From Deltaproteobacteria bacterium (GTDB lineage Bacteria > Desulfobacterota > Desulfobulbia > Desulfobulbales > Desulfurivibrionaceae), in assembly GCA_013349295.1 (NCBI GenBank), contig DUZW01000013.1, forward strand, positions 1 to 64,000: 64,000 nt of DNA. The letters are read 5' to 3'. Made by a program: the position numbers and the translations under genes. Below, piece after piece: positions 1 through 10,244 of the stretch. The notes under the pieces are model-generated. The model saw only the letters and a list, made by a program, of their open reading frames with translations. It was not told the origin of the DNA and searched no databases. The first letter of the stretch is position 1; every line of letters starts with the position of its first letter.

Positions 1-453
1 GTCGATACTGTTGACGGTAAGACTGATGCCGTCAATGGCGATGGAGCCCTTTTCGATGATATACTTGCCAAAACCAGGGGGCACCTGAAAGCTGAAAAGC
101 ACAAAATCCCCAAGGGGCGTGCGGGTAAGCATGGGGGTCGTGGCGTCCACATGCCCGCTGACCATATGCCCACCAAGTCGGTCAGTGAGGCGCAAGGCGC
201 GCTCCAGATTGACCAAGCTCCCGACCGCCAGCTGGCCGAGATTGGTACGATTGAGGCTTTCCGGGGAAACATCGACCAGAAAGCGCCTGCCGCTTATCTC
301 CTTGGCCGTGAGACATACCCCGTTGACCGCGATGCTCTCGCCTTCCTCGGGGTCGGGCAGATCAAAATCGGCGCCGATGGCAAACAACATCCCGCCGCCG
401 ACCGGTCTTTTTTCCAGTATTCTGCCCTGCCCCAATATGATCCCGGTAAACAT
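1..453 (-). CDS. ribE: Riboflavin synthase alpha chain, 3' end beyond window
   Basis: Riboflavin synthase dismutates two 6,7-dimethyl-8-ribityllumazine molecules into riboflavin in the cytosol. The N-terminus MFTGII with the downstream ISLTVNSID motif is typical of the family, which consists of two lumazine-binding barrel repeats. Only 151 codons are inside the window, so the first repeat and the start of the second are visible and the C-terminus is missing. The ATG at 453 gives the canonical MFTG start. It follows ribD by about 130 bp on the same strand, consistent with a partial rib operon. Confidence 0.93.
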   Translation of the reverse strand, partial: MFTGIILGQGRILEKRPVGGGMLFAIGADFDLPDPEEGESIAVNGVCLTAKEISGRRFLVDVSPESLNRTNLGQLAVGSLVNLERALRLTDRLGGHMVSGHVDATTPMLTRTPLGDFVLFSFQVPPGFGKYIIEKGSIAIDGISLTVNSID

Positions 454-582
454 TCCCTATTCCTGTAACTGTTCAGCTGCACCGCATCTGGGTTGTCATC
501 GGCCTGCTCATGTGCAACAGCTCACATCGCATACCTCTTACCAGTGTCTGCGGCATTGCGGAACAGTTCCCCTCTGACTTTA

Positions 583-1686
583 TCATTGTCTCTCGATCAG
601 CCCTTCGATCAGCACATCGTTGCCTAGCCGCCGCACCTTGGTGGTGCTAAAGCGGGGAGCGTCCGCAACCTTTTGCAGACCCAAGGTGTCCAGAAGCGGC
701 ACCCCATTGCCGCCGATGAAGAGCGGGGCAACAAAGATATTCACCTCGTCCACCAGATCGGCCCGCAGAAAAGCACCATGCACCCGGCTGCCCCCTTCAA
801 CCAGAACGCTGGTGATCTGCGCCCTGCCAAGCTCACAAAGAACCGCACCCAGATCAAGCTGCCCGGCTTCATCCAGCCTGACCTGCTTGATAACCCCGCC
901 TGAAGCAATCAGGGCCTCGGCCCGTTTCACATCCGCATCCGGGCCGCAGAAAATCCAGGTTTCGGCGGAAGATGGCTGCTGCAGCATTCTGGCAGTAGCA
1001 GGCAGCCTGAGCGCCGTATCCAGAATCACCCGCAACGGGTCTCTGCCTTGACGGCCAGGCAATCTGGTAGTGAGCGCGGGGTCATCAAGCAAGGCAGTGC
1101 CACTGCCGATGAGGATGGCATCCACCCTATCCCGCAGACGATGCACCTGGCGCCGGGATTGCTCGTTGGTGATCCAGCCGCTCTGGCCGGAGCCGAGGGC
1201 CAAACGCCCATCCAAACTCATCCCGGCCTTCATGATCACCCAGGGCAACCCGGTGGTGACATGCTTAATAAAGGGCCGGTTCAAGCTCCGACATTCCTCG
1301 GCCAGCACCCCCTGCATGACTGCAACCCCCTGCGCTTCAAGGGTCTTGCACCCTCCACCCGCCACGAGCGGATTGGGGTCGAGCATCCCGACCACCACCC
1401 GTTTGATGCCGCCGGCCAAAATGGCCTGGGTGCAGGGAGGGGTCCGGCCCGTATGATTGCAGGGCTCCAGGGTCACATAGATTGTGGCGCCCTTGGCCCT
1501 TGCCCCCGCAGCCCGAAGGGCATGCACCTCTGCATGGGGGGTTCCGGCCTTTTGGTGAAACCCCGTGGCAATGAGCTTGTTATTTTTGACAACCACCGCG
1601 CCGACGCAAGGGTTGGGCGAGGTCCGCCCCAGCCCTTTTCTCGCTTCCCTGATGGCCAACTGCATCCAGGCGTGGTCGTCTTTCAT
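583..1686 (-). CDS. ribD: Bifunctional riboflavin deaminase/reductase RibD
   Basis: RibD carries out the second and third steps of riboflavin synthesis: deamination of the pyrimidine ring, then NADPH-dependent reduction of the ribosyl side chain. The 367 residues fit the full two-domain family. The deaminase zinc site is visible as HAE (about residues 51-53) and a PC...PPC pair (Cys76 and Cys85). The reductase domain begins near residue 147 with [13 protein letters not shown] and contains VEGGS. Its ATG overlaps the nrdR stop by 4 bp (ATGA), indicating translational coupling. Confidence 0.96.
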   Translation of the reverse strand: MKDDHAWMQLAIREARKGLGRTSPNPCVGAVVVKNNKLIATGFHQKAGTPHAEVHALRAAGARAKGATIYVTLEPCNHTGRTPPCTQAILAGGIKRVVVGMLDPNPLVAGGGCKTLEAQGVAVMQGVLAEECRSLNRPFIKHVTTGLPWVIMKAGMSLDGRLALGSGQSGWITNEQSRRQVHRLRDRVDAILIGSGTALLDDPALTTRLPGRQGRDPLRVILDTALRLPATARMLQQPSSAETWIFCGPDADVKRAEALIASGGVIKQVRLDEAGQLDLGAVLCELGRAQITSVLVEGGSRVHGAFLRADLVDEVNIFVAPLFIGGNGVPLLDTLGLQKVADAPRFSTTKVRRLGNDVLIEGLIERQ

Positions 1687-2153
1687 TCTTTTATTTCTTC
1701 CGGGCCGCCCAGCATATCCTTCAACTCGGCCATGAACTCGCTCAAATCCTTAAACTGCCGGTACACCGAGGCAAAACGGACATAAGCCACGCCGTCGAGC
1801 TTGCGCAGGCCGTCCATGACCCGTTCCCCGACAAGCTTCACCGGAATCTCCCGTTCGCCCATATCCTGCAGCTCCCGTTCCAGGGAATCGACAAACTCAT
1901 CGATCTGCTCCATGCTGACCGGCCGCTTCTCGCAGGCCTTCTGCAGACCCTCCACCACCTTATGCCGATCCCAGGCCTCGCGGCGCCCATCCTTCTTGAT
2001 CAGCATGGGCATGGTAACTTCAAGACGCTCGTAGGTGGTAAACCTGCGGCTGCAGGCATCGCACATCCGCCGACGACGGGTGATGGTGAAATCCTTATTC
2101 AGGCGGGAGTCAACAACCCGATTTTCCAGATGACCGCAATACGGACATTTCAT
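1683..2153 (-). CDS. nrdR: Transcriptional repressor NrdR
   Basis: NrdR represses ribonucleotide reductase genes by sensing ATP/dATP through its ATP-cone. The N-terminal zinc ribbon shows MKCPYCG and CDAC (Cys3, 6, 31, 34). The ATP-cone spans roughly residues 49-139. The 156-residue length is normal. Its likely target, the class II RNR gene nrdJ, lies in the same window and has candidate NrdR boxes upstream (57556-57602). It is placed between dCMP deaminase and ribD. Confidence 0.96.
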   Translation of the reverse strand: MKCPYCGHLENRVVDSRLNKDFTITRRRRMCDACSRRFTTYERLEVTMPMLIKKDGRREAWDRHKVVEGLQKACEKRPVSMEQIDEFVDSLERELQDMGEREIPVKLVGERVMDGLRKLDGVAYVRFASVYRQFKDLSEFMAELKDMLGGPEEIKE

Positions 2154-2205
2154 AACTTCGCCTTACCAAGAGTTACGCCGGGGCAGGAACTGCACCAGTT
2201 ACAAC

Positions 2206-2655
2206 TTACCCCAACTGAACCACAGGGACTTGGGCTTCGGCCAACAGCAGAGAGGAAAGACTGTCGGCATACCCCTCTTTATAATAAATTTTTTCAATCC
2301 GCGCATTGATCAGCATCTTGCTGCAGATGGCGCAGGGCATATTGGTGCAGTACAGCGTAGAGCCCTCAACACTGAAGCCATGCAGGGCTGCCTGGATAAT
2401 GGAGTTCTGCTCGGCGTGGAGGCCACGGCACAGTTCATGCCGCTCGCCGGAAGGAATTCCCTGCTGCTCCCGCAGACAACCGATATCAAGGCAATGACTG
2501 ACCTTGGCAGGGGCTCCGTTATAGCCCGTGGCGATGATACGCTTGTCCCGCACCAGAATAGCACCCACCTTACGACGAAGGCAGGTTGAGCGCTGGGCCA
2601 CCATCTCGGTGATGGACATGAAATATTCGTCCCAGGATGGGCGGGTATCTGTCAT
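2206..2655 (-). CDS. dCMP deaminase (ComEB family)
   Basis: This cytidine/deoxycytidylate deaminase converts dCMP to dUMP, feeding dTMP synthesis. The zinc site is clear: HAE at about residues 80-82 and PCAIC near 107-111, with the extra His/Cys-rich insertion typical of ComEB/dCMP deaminases. At 149 aa it is full length. It starts 6 bp after the glyA stop and precedes nrdR, so three nucleotide/one-carbon functions (GlyA, dCMP deaminase, NrdR) are joined in one transcript. Confidence 0.92.
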   Translation of the reverse strand: MTDTRPSWDEYFMSITEMVAQRSTCLRRKVGAILVRDKRIIATGYNGAPAKVSHCLDIGCLREQQGIPSGERHELCRGLHAEQNSIIQAALHGFSVEGSTLYCTNMPCAICSKMLINARIEKIYYKEGYADSLSSLLLAEAQVPVVQLG

Positions 2656-2661
2656 GATCGG

Positions 2662-3933
2662 TTACTCGTTGTTCCGTTCCATATCCGGATAGAGAGGAAA
2701 GGCATCGCACAACGCCCGAACTTCAAGGCGGATGGTGTTCAGAGCTTCCTTGTTCTGGCGATTCTCTATGGCCCGGTTGATCCAGTCGGCCACCTTGGCC
2801 ATCTCCGGTTCCTTGAGACCACGGGTGGTCACGGCCGGAGTGCCGATGCGCACACCGCTGGTGACAAAACGACTCTGCTGATCAAAGGGGATGGCATTTT
2901 TGTTGACGGTGAGACCGGCTTCTTCCAAGGCCTCTTCCGACTCCTTGCCGGTTGCCCCTTTATTGCTCAGATCAACCAACAGCAGATGATTGTCGGTGCC
3001 GCCGGAAACAAGGCGGAAACCGTAACGGACCAGCCCTTCCCCCAAGGCTTGGGCATTTTTGACAACCTGCGCCTGATCCTTCTTGAATTTCACGCCCATG
3101 GCCTCCTTGAAGGCCACAGCCTTGGCTGCGATAACATGGACCAGCGGCCCACCTTGGATGCCGGGAAAGATCTTGCTGTCTAATTTTTTACCGAACTCAG
3201 CCTTGGCGAGAATCAGACCACCCCGCGGTCCGCGGAGGGTCTTGTGGGTGGTGGTAGTGACAAAATCGGCATACGGCACCGGTGAGGGATGGACCCCGGC
3301 CGCAACCAGCCCGGCGATATGGGCCATATCTACCATGAACAAGGCGCCGATCTTGTCGGCTATGGCCCGGAACCCGGCAAAATCGATAACCCTGGGGTAG
3401 GCGCTCGCACCGGCCACGATCATCTTCGGCTTGTGCTCAAGAGCGACACGCTCCACCTCATCCATGTCGATACGCTCGGTTTCCCGGTTCACCCCGTAAG
3501 AAACAAATTTATACAACTGTCCGGAAAAATTCACCCCTGCTCCATGGGTAAGATGGCCGCCGTGGGCCAGATCCATGCCCAGCACCGTATCACCAGGCTG
3601 CAGCGAAGAGAAATAGACCGCCATATTGGCCTGACTGCCGGAATGGGGCTGGACATTGGCGTATTCGGCACCGAAGATCTTCAGAGCCCTTTCAATGGCC
3701 AGGGATTCGATCTGGTCGGCATATTCACACCCGCCGTAGTAGCGCTTACCGGGATATCCCTCGGCGTACTTGTTGGTGAAAATGGAACCCTGAGCCTCAA
3801 GCACCGCCTCGCTGACAATGTTTTCGGAAGCAATCAGTTCGAGTTGATTGCTCTGCCTTGCCAACTCATGGCGAATGGAACGGTACACATCCGGATCACT
3901 CTCTTTCAAATACGACACTGCAGTATCCTTCAT
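2662..3933 (-). CDS. glyA: Serine hydroxymethyltransferase
   Basis: PLP enzyme interconverting serine plus tetrahydrofolate with glycine plus methylene-THF, the main entry to one-carbon metabolism. The PLP-lysine motif [11 protein letters not shown] is intact and the 423-residue length is standard. The ATG at 3933 (MKDTAV) was chosen because it gives a family-like N-terminus; an in-frame TTG at 3966 adds 11 residues, and neither has a strong ribosome binding site. A gap of about 135 bp separates it from rpiB and contains a GC-rich imperfect hairpin near 3986-4020 without a U-tract. Confidence 0.96.
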   Translation of the reverse strand: MKDTAVSYLKESDPDVYRSIRHELARQSNQLELIASENIVSEAVLEAQGSIFTNKYAEGYPGKRYYGGCEYADQIESLAIERALKIFGAEYANVQPHSGSQANMAVYFSSLQPGDTVLGMDLAHGGHLTHGAGVNFSGQLYKFVSYGVNRETERIDMDEVERVALEHKPKMIVAGASAYPRVIDFAGFRAIADKIGALFMVDMAHIAGLVAAGVHPSPVPYADFVTTTTHKTLRGPRGGLILAKAEFGKKLDSKIFPGIQGGPLVHVIAAKAVAFKEAMGVKFKKDQAQVVKNAQALGEGLVRYGFRLVSGGTDNHLLLVDLSNKGATGKESEEALEEAGLTVNKNAIPFDQQSRFVTSGVRIGTPAVTTRGLKEPEMAKVADWINRAIENRQNKEALNTIRLEVRALCDAFPLYPDMERNNE

Positions 3934-4068
3934 GGTTATTTGTGGGTTAAAAAACCGCGCCAACAATATTTCGACAAAATAATCACGGCCGAAAAATTAC
4001 TCCAGGTAATTCCGGCCGCGCAATAATCAAGCGTGCTTTGGAGTCCACCGCTGGGCAGACTCGTTTTC

Positions 4069-4491
4069 CTAGAACATATCAATCCGCCGCTGATGCCGGC
4101 CCCCGGCAAAATCGGTGCTGACCCAAGCCCGGGCAATCTCCAGCGCCAGACCGGGGCCGACGACCCTGGCCCCCATACAGAGCACATTGGCGTCGTTATG
4201 CTCCCGGCTCATCCGGGCGGTGAAAAGCTCGTTACAAAGAGCGGCGCGGATCCCCTCAAAACGGTTGGCCACCATGGACATCCCGACCCCGGTTCCGCAG
4301 ATCAGAATCCCGCGCTCGCATTCGCCTTTCTGCACCTGGGCGCACACAACCTTGGCAAAATCCGGGTAATCAACAGACTCGGTGGCAAAACAGCCTTTGT
4401 CATCCACCACATGCCCCAACTCCTGAAGCAGGGGAACGATTTCCGCTTTCAGGCTGATGCCGCCGTGATCGCAGCCGATGGATATCTTCAC
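4069..4491 (-). CDS. rpiB: Ribose-5-phosphate isomerase B
   Basis: RpiB interconverts ribose 5-phosphate and ribulose 5-phosphate (LacAB_rpiB family). The N-terminal ISIGCDHGG and the catalytic-cysteine segment ICGTGVGMS are typical. A GTG start at 4491 gives the expected KISIGCDHGG N-terminus and a 140-aa protein. Longer upstream reading would lie inside fabF. The GTG overlaps the fabF TGA (GTGA), so translation is probably coupled. Confidence 0.93.
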   Translation of the reverse strand: MKISIGCDHGGISLKAEIVPLLQELGHVVDDKGCFATESVDYPDFAKVVCAQVQKGECERGILICGTGVGMSMVANRFEGIRAALCNELFTARMSREHNDANVLCMGARVVGPGLALEIARAWVSTDFAGGRHQRRIDMF

Positions 4492-5735
4492 GGCTTTGCC
4501 TCGTACTGTTTCATGATCAAAACCGCATTGGTTCCGCCAAAGCCAAAGGAATTGGACATGGCAGCCCTGATTTTCATCTTTCGGGCCTGATTGGGGACAT
4601 AATCCAGATCGCACTCAGGACTGGGGTTTTCCAGATTCATGGTTGGCGGAGCAATCTGGTCCTTGATGGCCAGCGCGGTGAAGACCGCTTCGATGCCCCC
4701 TGCCCCGCCCAACATATGGCCGGTCATGGACTTTGTCGAACTGATGGCCAGCTTATACGCCTGGTCGCCGAAGGCGGTTTTAATGGCTCGGGTCTCAACC
4801 ACATCGTTCAGCGGGGTCGAAGTGCCATGGGCATTGACATAGTCAACATCCTCAGGCTTCATGCCCGCATCCTTCAAGGCCATCTGCATGCAGCGCACCG
4901 CACCGTTGCCATCCTCGGGAGGAGCGGCCATGTGATATCCGTCGCCGCTCAGGCCGTAGCCGGCAACCTCGGCGTAGATCTTGGCGCCGCGGGCTTTAGC
5001 ATGCTCCAACTCCTCGAGAATCAACACGCCGGCCCCTTCGGAAATAATAAAACCGTCCCGATCCCGGTCAAAGGGACGCGAGGCTTTTTGAGGCTCGTCA
5101 TTGCGGGTGGAGAGCGCCTTCATCGCGTGAAAACCACCGACCGCCAGAGGACAGATCACCGATTCGCTGCCGCCGGTAATGGCCACATCGCATTCATCGT
5201 TGGCAATGGAACGAAATGCTTCCCCCACCGCATGGGTGCCTGCGGCACAAGCGGTGGTGAGACAAAGATTCGGGCCCCTGGTGCCGTAAATAATGGAAAT
5301 CTGTCCGGCGCCCATATTGGGGATAACCATGGGGATGAAAAAGGGGGTGATCCGCTTGGTTCCCTTTTCCAGGGCCACCTGATGGTATTTTTCAATGGTG
5401 GGCAGACCACCGAGTCCGCACCCCATGATACTGCCGACCCGGGGGGCATTTTCCTCGGTAATTTTGAAATCGGCATTACGCAAGGCTTCCCCGGCGGCGG
5501 CAACAGCGTATTGCACAAAGAGGTCCAGATGCTTGGCGACCTTCTTGTCGATATGCTCTTCGACCTGAAAATCCTTGACCTCGGCGGCGATGTTGACCCC
5601 GACTTCACTGGCGTCGAACCGGGTTATCGGGCCGATGCCGCTGATGCCTGCGCACAGTGCGCTCCAAGTTTTCTCCACACCTGTTCCCAGGGGAGTAACC
5701 AGTCCAACTCCTGTGACCACTACTCGTCTGCCCAC
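4488..5735 (-). CDS. fabF: 3-oxoacyl-ACP synthase II
   Basis: KAS II elongating condensing enzyme of type II fatty-acid synthesis. The catalytic triad is visible: Cys in TTACAAGTH, His in NAHGTST and His in MTGHMLGG. The GTG at 5735 gives MGRRVVVTGVG and is preceded by GAGG six bases upstream. An earlier GTG at 5747 adds four residues but has no good Shine-Dalgarno. It follows acpP by about 115 bp on the same strand and overlaps rpiB. Confidence 0.95.
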   Translation of the reverse strand: MGRRVVVTGVGLVTPLGTGVEKTWSALCAGISGIGPITRFDASEVGVNIAAEVKDFQVEEHIDKKVAKHLDLFVQYAVAAAGEALRNADFKITEENAPRVGSIMGCGLGGLPTIEKYHQVALEKGTKRITPFFIPMVIPNMGAGQISIIYGTRGPNLCLTTACAAGTHAVGEAFRSIANDECDVAITGGSESVICPLAVGGFHAMKALSTRNDEPQKASRPFDRDRDGFIISEGAGVLILEELEHAKARGAKIYAEVAGYGLSGDGYHMAAPPEDGNGAVRCMQMALKDAGMKPEDVDYVNAHGTSTPLNDVVETRAIKTAFGDQAYKLAISSTKSMTGHMLGGAGGIEAVFTALAIKDQIAPPTMNLENPSPECDLDYVPNQARKMKIRAAMSNSFGFGGTNAVLIMKQYEAKP

Positions 5736-5851
5736 GTTGATCCTCACAATCTATTTGCAGAGAAAGAACAGCCTTGGCAGGTCAAAATCCCACCAAGATC
5801 AGCCCTCAGATGTTCCCGCAATTTAACTGCTGACGACAAAAACTACCTGGA

Positions 5852-6085
5852 TCAACCGGCAACCTTGTTGACATGATCGATGGCGTGCTGCACGGTGGTG
5901 ATCTTTTCAGCAACATCATCGGCAATCTCAATATCAAATGCCTCTTCCATGGCCATGATAAGCTCAACCAGATCGAGGGAGTCAGCGCCCAAATCATCAA
6001 TGAAAGAGGCACCCGGTACGACCTTTTCTTTATCAACACTCAGCTGCTCGGCAATGATATCAATGAGTTTTTCCTGTACAGACAT
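5852..6085 (-). CDS. acpP: Acyl carrier protein
   Basis: Small acidic carrier that holds acyl chains on 4'-phosphopantetheine during fatty-acid synthesis. It has 77 residues with the invariant attachment serine in [10 protein letters not shown] strong AAGGAG site precedes the ATG. It lies between fabG and fabF, the usual order. The 164-bp gap upstream, after fabG, holds a small hairpin and a weak -35/-10 pair (TTGCGA/TAAGAT), which may raise acpP expression above its neighbours. Confidence 0.97.
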   Translation of the reverse strand: MSVQEKLIDIIAEQLSVDKEKVVPGASFIDDLGADSLDLVELIMAMEEAFDIEIADDVAEKITTVQHAIDHVNKVAG

Positions 6086-6249
6086 TTTTTTCTCCTTCCT
6101 AGTTTACGGTAACATCTTACCAAGATTAGTTGAAATCGCAAAAAGGCACGATTACAACTGTGGTCATCTTGTAACTCTTTATTTTTGGCACGAACCTTGG
6201 ACCATCGGTCCCTTTTTACGAGACCGACAAAATTTGCTTTTACAATATA

Positions 6250-6993
6250 TCACATGAACATGCCACCATTGACATGGATAAATTGCCCTGTCACATAGCG
6301 CGCATCGTCAGAGGCCAGATAGGCAACAGCCCCGGCAATGTCCTCTGCCTCACCCAAGACCCCCATGGGGATCTCATTCTTGATCGTATTGGTTACTTCT
6401 TCGGAAAGATCCCGGGTCATGTCGGTGACAATATAGCCGGGAGCTACTCCGTTTACCGTGATTCCGCGGGAGGCAAGCTCCTTGGCCACGGATTTGGTGA
6501 AACCGACAATCCCTGCCTTGGCGGCAGCATAATTGGCCTGCCCGGCGTTTCCAGCAAAACCTATCACCGAGGTAATGTTGATAATCCGGCCCCAGCGCTG
6601 TTTCATCATCGTCCGGCTCACCGCCTTGGTGCAGAGAAAAACGCCCTTGAGATTGGTATTAAGCACCTCGTCCCACTGCTCATCCTTCATCTTCATGAGC
6701 AGACCGTCACGGGTGATACCGGCATTATTGACCAGGATATCCACCCGGCCATGCGTCTCGATAATATTCTTGAAAGCAGCTTCAATCTCCGCGGCAACCG
6801 CAACATTGAACTGGACCGGTTCGGCCTTGCCACCAGCACTCCGAATACTCTGCACCGTCTCTTCCGCAGCCGCGGGATTACTCACATAATTGACTATGAC
6901 CGTGGCGCCCAATGCCGACAAGCGTTGACAGATAGCCCGACCAATACCTCGGCTTCCCCCGGTAACTACGGCAATTTTTCCGCTCAGAGTCAT
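6250..6993 (-). CDS. fabG: 3-oxoacyl-ACP reductase
   Basis: NADPH-dependent short-chain dehydrogenase that reduces 3-oxoacyl-ACP. It shows the Rossmann motif TGGSRGIG near residues 12-19, the NNAG motif and the YAAAK catalytic Tyr/Lys pair. The C-terminal VNGG is typical of FabG. Length is 247 aa. The ATG overlaps the etfA stop by 4 bp, which ties the Etf module into the fatty-acid operon. Confidence 0.95.
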   Translation of the reverse strand: MTLSGKIAVVTGGSRGIGRAICQRLSALGATVIVNYVSNPAAAEETVQSIRSAGGKAEPVQFNVAVAAEIEAAFKNIIETHGRVDILVNNAGITRDGLLMKMKDEQWDEVLNTNLKGVFLCTKAVSRTMMKQRWGRIINITSVIGFAGNAGQANYAAAKAGIVGFTKSVAKELASRGITVNGVAPGYIVTDMTRDLSEEVTNTIKNEIPMGVLGEAEDIAGAVAYLASDDARYVTGQFIHVNGGMFM

Positions 6994-8183
6994 GAGCTTT
7001 TCCTTTCCTTGAATTTCTCAATAAGCTTGGGCACGATTTCAAAGACATCACCGACAATGCCATAAGTGGCCACGTCAAAGATCGGAGCATCGGCGTCACG
7101 ATTAATGGCGATAATGGTATCGGCAGACTGCATCCCTACCAGATGCTGGATAGCTCCGGAAATCCCACAGGCGATATAAATTTTGGGAGCCACGGTTTTA
7201 CCGGTCTGCCCTACCTGATGCGGATAGGGAATCCAACCGCTGTCCACCGCCGCCCGGGAAGCGGCAACCGCCCCGCCCAAGACATCGGCCAGTTCCCGGA
7301 TCATGGCGAACCCCTTCTCGTTTTCCAAACCCCGACCACCGGCGACGACAATATCGGCCTCGCTGAGGTTCACCCGGTCAAGGTCTTCAACCACCGAATC
7401 AAGCACCTTGACGCGGGGCTTGAGCATGGCAGTATCCAGATTTACGACGACAATTTCCCCCTTGCGCCCAGCATCCCTGGCAAGGGGCTTCATCACCAGC
7501 GGCCGCACCGTGGATATCTGTGGGCGGGTATGGGGGCAGACAATGGTGGCCATGATGTTGCCGCCAAAGGCCGGACGGGTCTGGAGCAGTGCGCCGTCTT
7601 CATCGCGAATCGACAGATCAGTACAATCGGCGGTGAGGCCTGTGGCCAGTGTGGTGGCAACCCGAGGGATAAAAGATCTGCCGATGGCCGTAGCACCGGC
7701 AAGAATAATTTCCGGCTTGTGCTTCTTTGCCAGCGCACTCAAAGCATTGCCATAGGCGTCATCGGTAAAAGAGGCCAGAGCCGGATCATCGACAACAAAA
7801 ACCTTGTCGGCACCGTAAGCAACAAGATCTTCGGCCATACCCTCAAGTTTCGAGCCAAGTAGAACAGCGGAAAGGGAAACCCCTCTTTTTTCAGCCAGCT
7901 TACGCCCTGCCCCAAGCAATTCCAGGGCTACGGGAGCGATCCGGCCGTGCCGGCATTCCGCGTAAACCCAAACGCCGGACCAGTCGGACAGGTTGCCCTT
8001 GATTGCCTTTTCCTCTCTATCAATGGAAAGAGCACCGACCTCGCAGACATCCACGCAACTGCCGCACAGGGTACAGGTATCGCCGACCACGGCCTGTCCG
8101 CCTTCAACCTTGATTGCCCCGAAGGTACAGGTACTTTCACAGATACCACAACCAATACAGGCTTCTATATCAATGCGTAACAT
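6990..8183 (-). CDS. etfA: Electron transfer flavoprotein alpha subunit with N-terminal 2x[4Fe-4S] ferredoxin domain
   Basis: This EtfA has an additional ferredoxin domain at residues 1-55 with two CxxCxxCxxxC-type motifs ([11 protein letters not shown] and [11 protein letters not shown]). The ETF alpha domains follow, ending in the FAD-binding segment with [16 protein letters not shown] and ACGISGA. Ferredoxin-fused EtfA is known from CarE of caffeyl-CoA reductase and LctC of lactate dehydrogenase, both flavin-bifurcating systems. Here it follows acyl-CoA dehydrogenase and etfB in the carC-D-E order and overlaps fabG. Bifurcation is an inference. Confidence 0.94.
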   Translation of the reverse strand: MLRIDIEACIGCGICESTCTFGAIKVEGGQAVVGDTCTLCGSCVDVCEVGALSIDREEKAIKGNLSDWSGVWVYAECRHGRIAPVALELLGAGRKLAEKRGVSLSAVLLGSKLEGMAEDLVAYGADKVFVVDDPALASFTDDAYGNALSALAKKHKPEIILAGATAIGRSFIPRVATTLATGLTADCTDLSIRDEDGALLQTRPAFGGNIMATIVCPHTRPQISTVRPLVMKPLARDAGRKGEIVVVNLDTAMLKPRVKVLDSVVEDLDRVNLSEADIVVAGGRGLENEKGFAMIRELADVLGGAVAASRAAVDSGWIPYPHQVGQTGKTVAPKIYIACGISGAIQHLVGMQSADTIIAINRDADAPIFDVATYGIVGDVFEIVPKLIEKFKERKSS

Positions 8184-8310
8184 AGGGAATTCCGTTCGTC
8201 TGAGCCGTTGTTTAATATAATCGAAAGATCAAAAAAATCTTATCCCGGCACAAAGTGCCTTAACAAAATGACCAAAAAACAAATAGATATTTCGTAACGG
8301 CGACTAACAC

Positions 8311-9090
8311 CTACAAGAGAGGCGACATTTTTTCATACAGCTGGGCAACCTGCTCAGTGGCAGTCCCGCCAAGCATGGCCCGCGCCCCTTTCAGTTCCGG
8401 AGAGAATACCTTGACCACCTGGGTGGTGGAACCTTTGAGCCCCAACTGCTCCGGATCTGCCTCGATATCCACCGCAGTCAGTTTGGTGATATCGATCTTT
8501 TTCGCCTTCATCTTCCCCTTGAGGGAAGGAATCCTTGGCTCATTGATCTCTTTGACCACGGTGAATAAAGCGGGCAACGGGATCTCAAGCAAGTCGTAAC
8601 CGTCATCCATGAGACGTTCTGCCCGGATGGTATTAGCGGTACAGTCGTTGATCTTCCGCACATAAGCGACAAAAGGAATATCAAGACGCTCTGCCAGACC
8701 GGGGCCCACCTGAGCAGTATCCCCATCGATGGCCTGCTTGCCGCAGAGGATAAGATCAAAATCGTCGATCTTCTTAATGGCCATGGCAAGGGTATAGGTT
8801 GTCGCCCAGGTATCAGCTCCGGCAAAAGCACGATCCGAGACAAGAACCGCCTCATCCGCCCCGCAGGAGACAGCCTCGCGCAACATCTCCTCTGCCTGGG
8901 GAGGTCCCATACTGAGAACCGTCACTGTACCGCCGTGCTTTTCCTTCAGGCGAACCGCTTCCTCAAGGGCATGACGATCATACGGGTTCATAATGGATTG
9001 CACGCCTTCCCGGGCAAGGGTGTTGGTTTTGGGATCCAAGCGAACATCCTTGGCGTCGGGAACCTGTTTTACGCAAACGATGATCTTCAT
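8311..9090 (-). CDS. etfB: Electron transfer flavoprotein beta subunit
   Basis: EtfB partners EtfA in moving electrons to or from an acyl-CoA dehydrogenase. Conserved ETF-beta segments are seen: IVCVKQVPD, DRAFAGADTWAT, CGKQAIDGDTAQVGP and the C-terminal GLKGSTTQV. These resemble EtfB of bifurcating Bcd/Etf systems more than mitochondrial EtfB, as judged from memory. The protein has 259 aa. Its ATG overlaps the stop of the acyl-CoA dehydrogenase by one base (TAATG). A 127-bp gap without recognisable elements separates it from etfA. Confidence 0.94.
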   Translation of the reverse strand: MKIIVCVKQVPDAKDVRLDPKTNTLAREGVQSIMNPYDRHALEEAVRLKEKHGGTVTVLSMGPPQAEEMLREAVSCGADEAVLVSDRAFAGADTWATTYTLAMAIKKIDDFDLILCGKQAIDGDTAQVGPGLAERLDIPFVAYVRKINDCTANTIRAERLMDDGYDLLEIPLPALFTVVKEINEPRIPSLKGKMKAKKIDITKLTAVDIEADPEQLGLKGSTTQVVKVFSPELKGARAMLGGTATEQVAQLYEKMSPLL

Positions 9091-10244
9091 TAGGACCTCA
9101 TATACTCCTTGTTGAGTTCCTGACCAATAACATTACGCTGGATCTGATTGGTGCCCTCATAGATCTGAAGAATCTTGGCATCACGCATCATCTTTTCCAC
9201 CGGGTAATCGCGCATATATCCATAGCCGGCCAGAACCTGTACCGCATCGGTGGCAACCTTCATCGCCATGTCGGTGGCAAATACCTTGCACATGGAAGAT
9301 GCTTTGGACATATCATTTTTATGGGCGTCGATATGCTTGGCCGCAGAGTATACCAGAGCACGTCCTGCCTCGACCTGGATGGCCATATCAGCCAGAATAT
9401 GCTGCACCGCCTGAAAGGAAATAATTGGCTTGCCGAACTGAACACGCTGCTTGGCATAGGTCACCGCCTCATCCAGGGCGCCCTGCCCCAGACCTACACC
9501 GAGGATCGCAATACCCGGACGGGACTGATCCAGGGTCTTCATCACAGTGATAAAGCCCATACCGACCCGGCCAATGACCCTGTCCTTGGGGATACGACAA
9601 TCCTTGAAGATCAGTTCCCGGGTGGAAGAACAGCGGATGCCCAGCTTCTTCTCCTTAACCCCGTATGTAAAACCAGGGTCGGTATCCTCGACCACGAACA
9701 TGGTGGCGCCACGGGGGCCCTTACTTTTGTCGGTGATGGCAATCACCGTATAGATCTGGGCCTCACCGGCATTGGTAATCCACTGCTTGGTGCCGTTCAG
9801 TACCCATTCATCTCCATCGAGCACGGCGGTGGTCTGGATGCCGGAGGCATCGCTGCCGGCATTGGCCTCGGTAAGAGCAAAGGCCGCCAGCTTTTCGCCG
9901 CTGGCAATGAGAGGCATATATTTTTGTTTCAGCTCATCGCTGCCGGAAATAAGAATCGGGTAGGCGCCCAATGCACTGGCGGCAAAGGCGGTAGCCACTC
10001 CGGTACAGCCGCGGGCAAACTGCTCAAGGGCCAGAGCCATCTCAAAACACCCACCGCCCAATCCGCCATATTCTTCGGGGATATACAGACCATACAAATC
10101 GGCCTTGGCAATAGAGGTCAAGATATCACGTGGATATTCTTCGGTTTCATCCAATTCCGACCTTTGCGGAATAATCATTTCATCGGTAATCTGCCGAGCA
10201 ACATCGACAATCATCTGCTGCTCTTCGCTCAAGAAATAATCCAC
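9090..10244 (-). CDS. Acyl-CoA dehydrogenase family protein
   Basis: FAD-dependent acyl-CoA dehydrogenase or enoyl-CoA reductase of 384 aa. It shows ALTEANAGSDASG, the W-TNA FAD motif (KQWITNAGEA) and the C-terminal catalytic-base region YEGTNQIQRNVIG. It uses GTG at 10244 behind an AAGGGGG ribosome binding site. With downstream etfB and ferredoxin-type etfA it reproduces the CarC-CarD-CarE arrangement. Its place between fabH and fabG suggests it may work reductively in lipid synthesis rather than in beta-oxidation, but substrate and direction cannot be read from sequence. Confidence 0.92.
   Translation of the reverse strand: MDYFLSEEQQMIVDVARQITDEMIIPQRSELDETEEYPRDILTSIAKADLYGLYIPEEYGGLGGGCFEMALALEQFARGCTGVATAFAASALGAYPILISGSDELKQKYMPLIASGEKLAAFALTEANAGSDASGIQTTAVLDGDEWVLNGTKQWITNAGEAQIYTVIAITDKSKGPRGATMFVVEDTDPGFTYGVKEKKLGIRCSSTRELIFKDCRIPKDRVIGRVGMGFITVMKTLDQSRPGIAILGVGLGQGALDEAVTYAKQRVQFGKPIISFQAVQHILADMAIQVEAGRALVYSAAKHIDAHKNDMSKASSMCKVFATDMAMKVATDAVQVLAGYGYMRDYPVEKMMRDAKILQIYEGTNQIQRNVIGQELNKEYMRS

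Noticed and set aside
3934-4068. Possible glycine, THF or SAM riboswitch upstream of glyA
   Set aside because: Only an imperfect GC-rich hairpin near 3986-4020 is seen. None of the conserved aptamer sequences of these classes was found.
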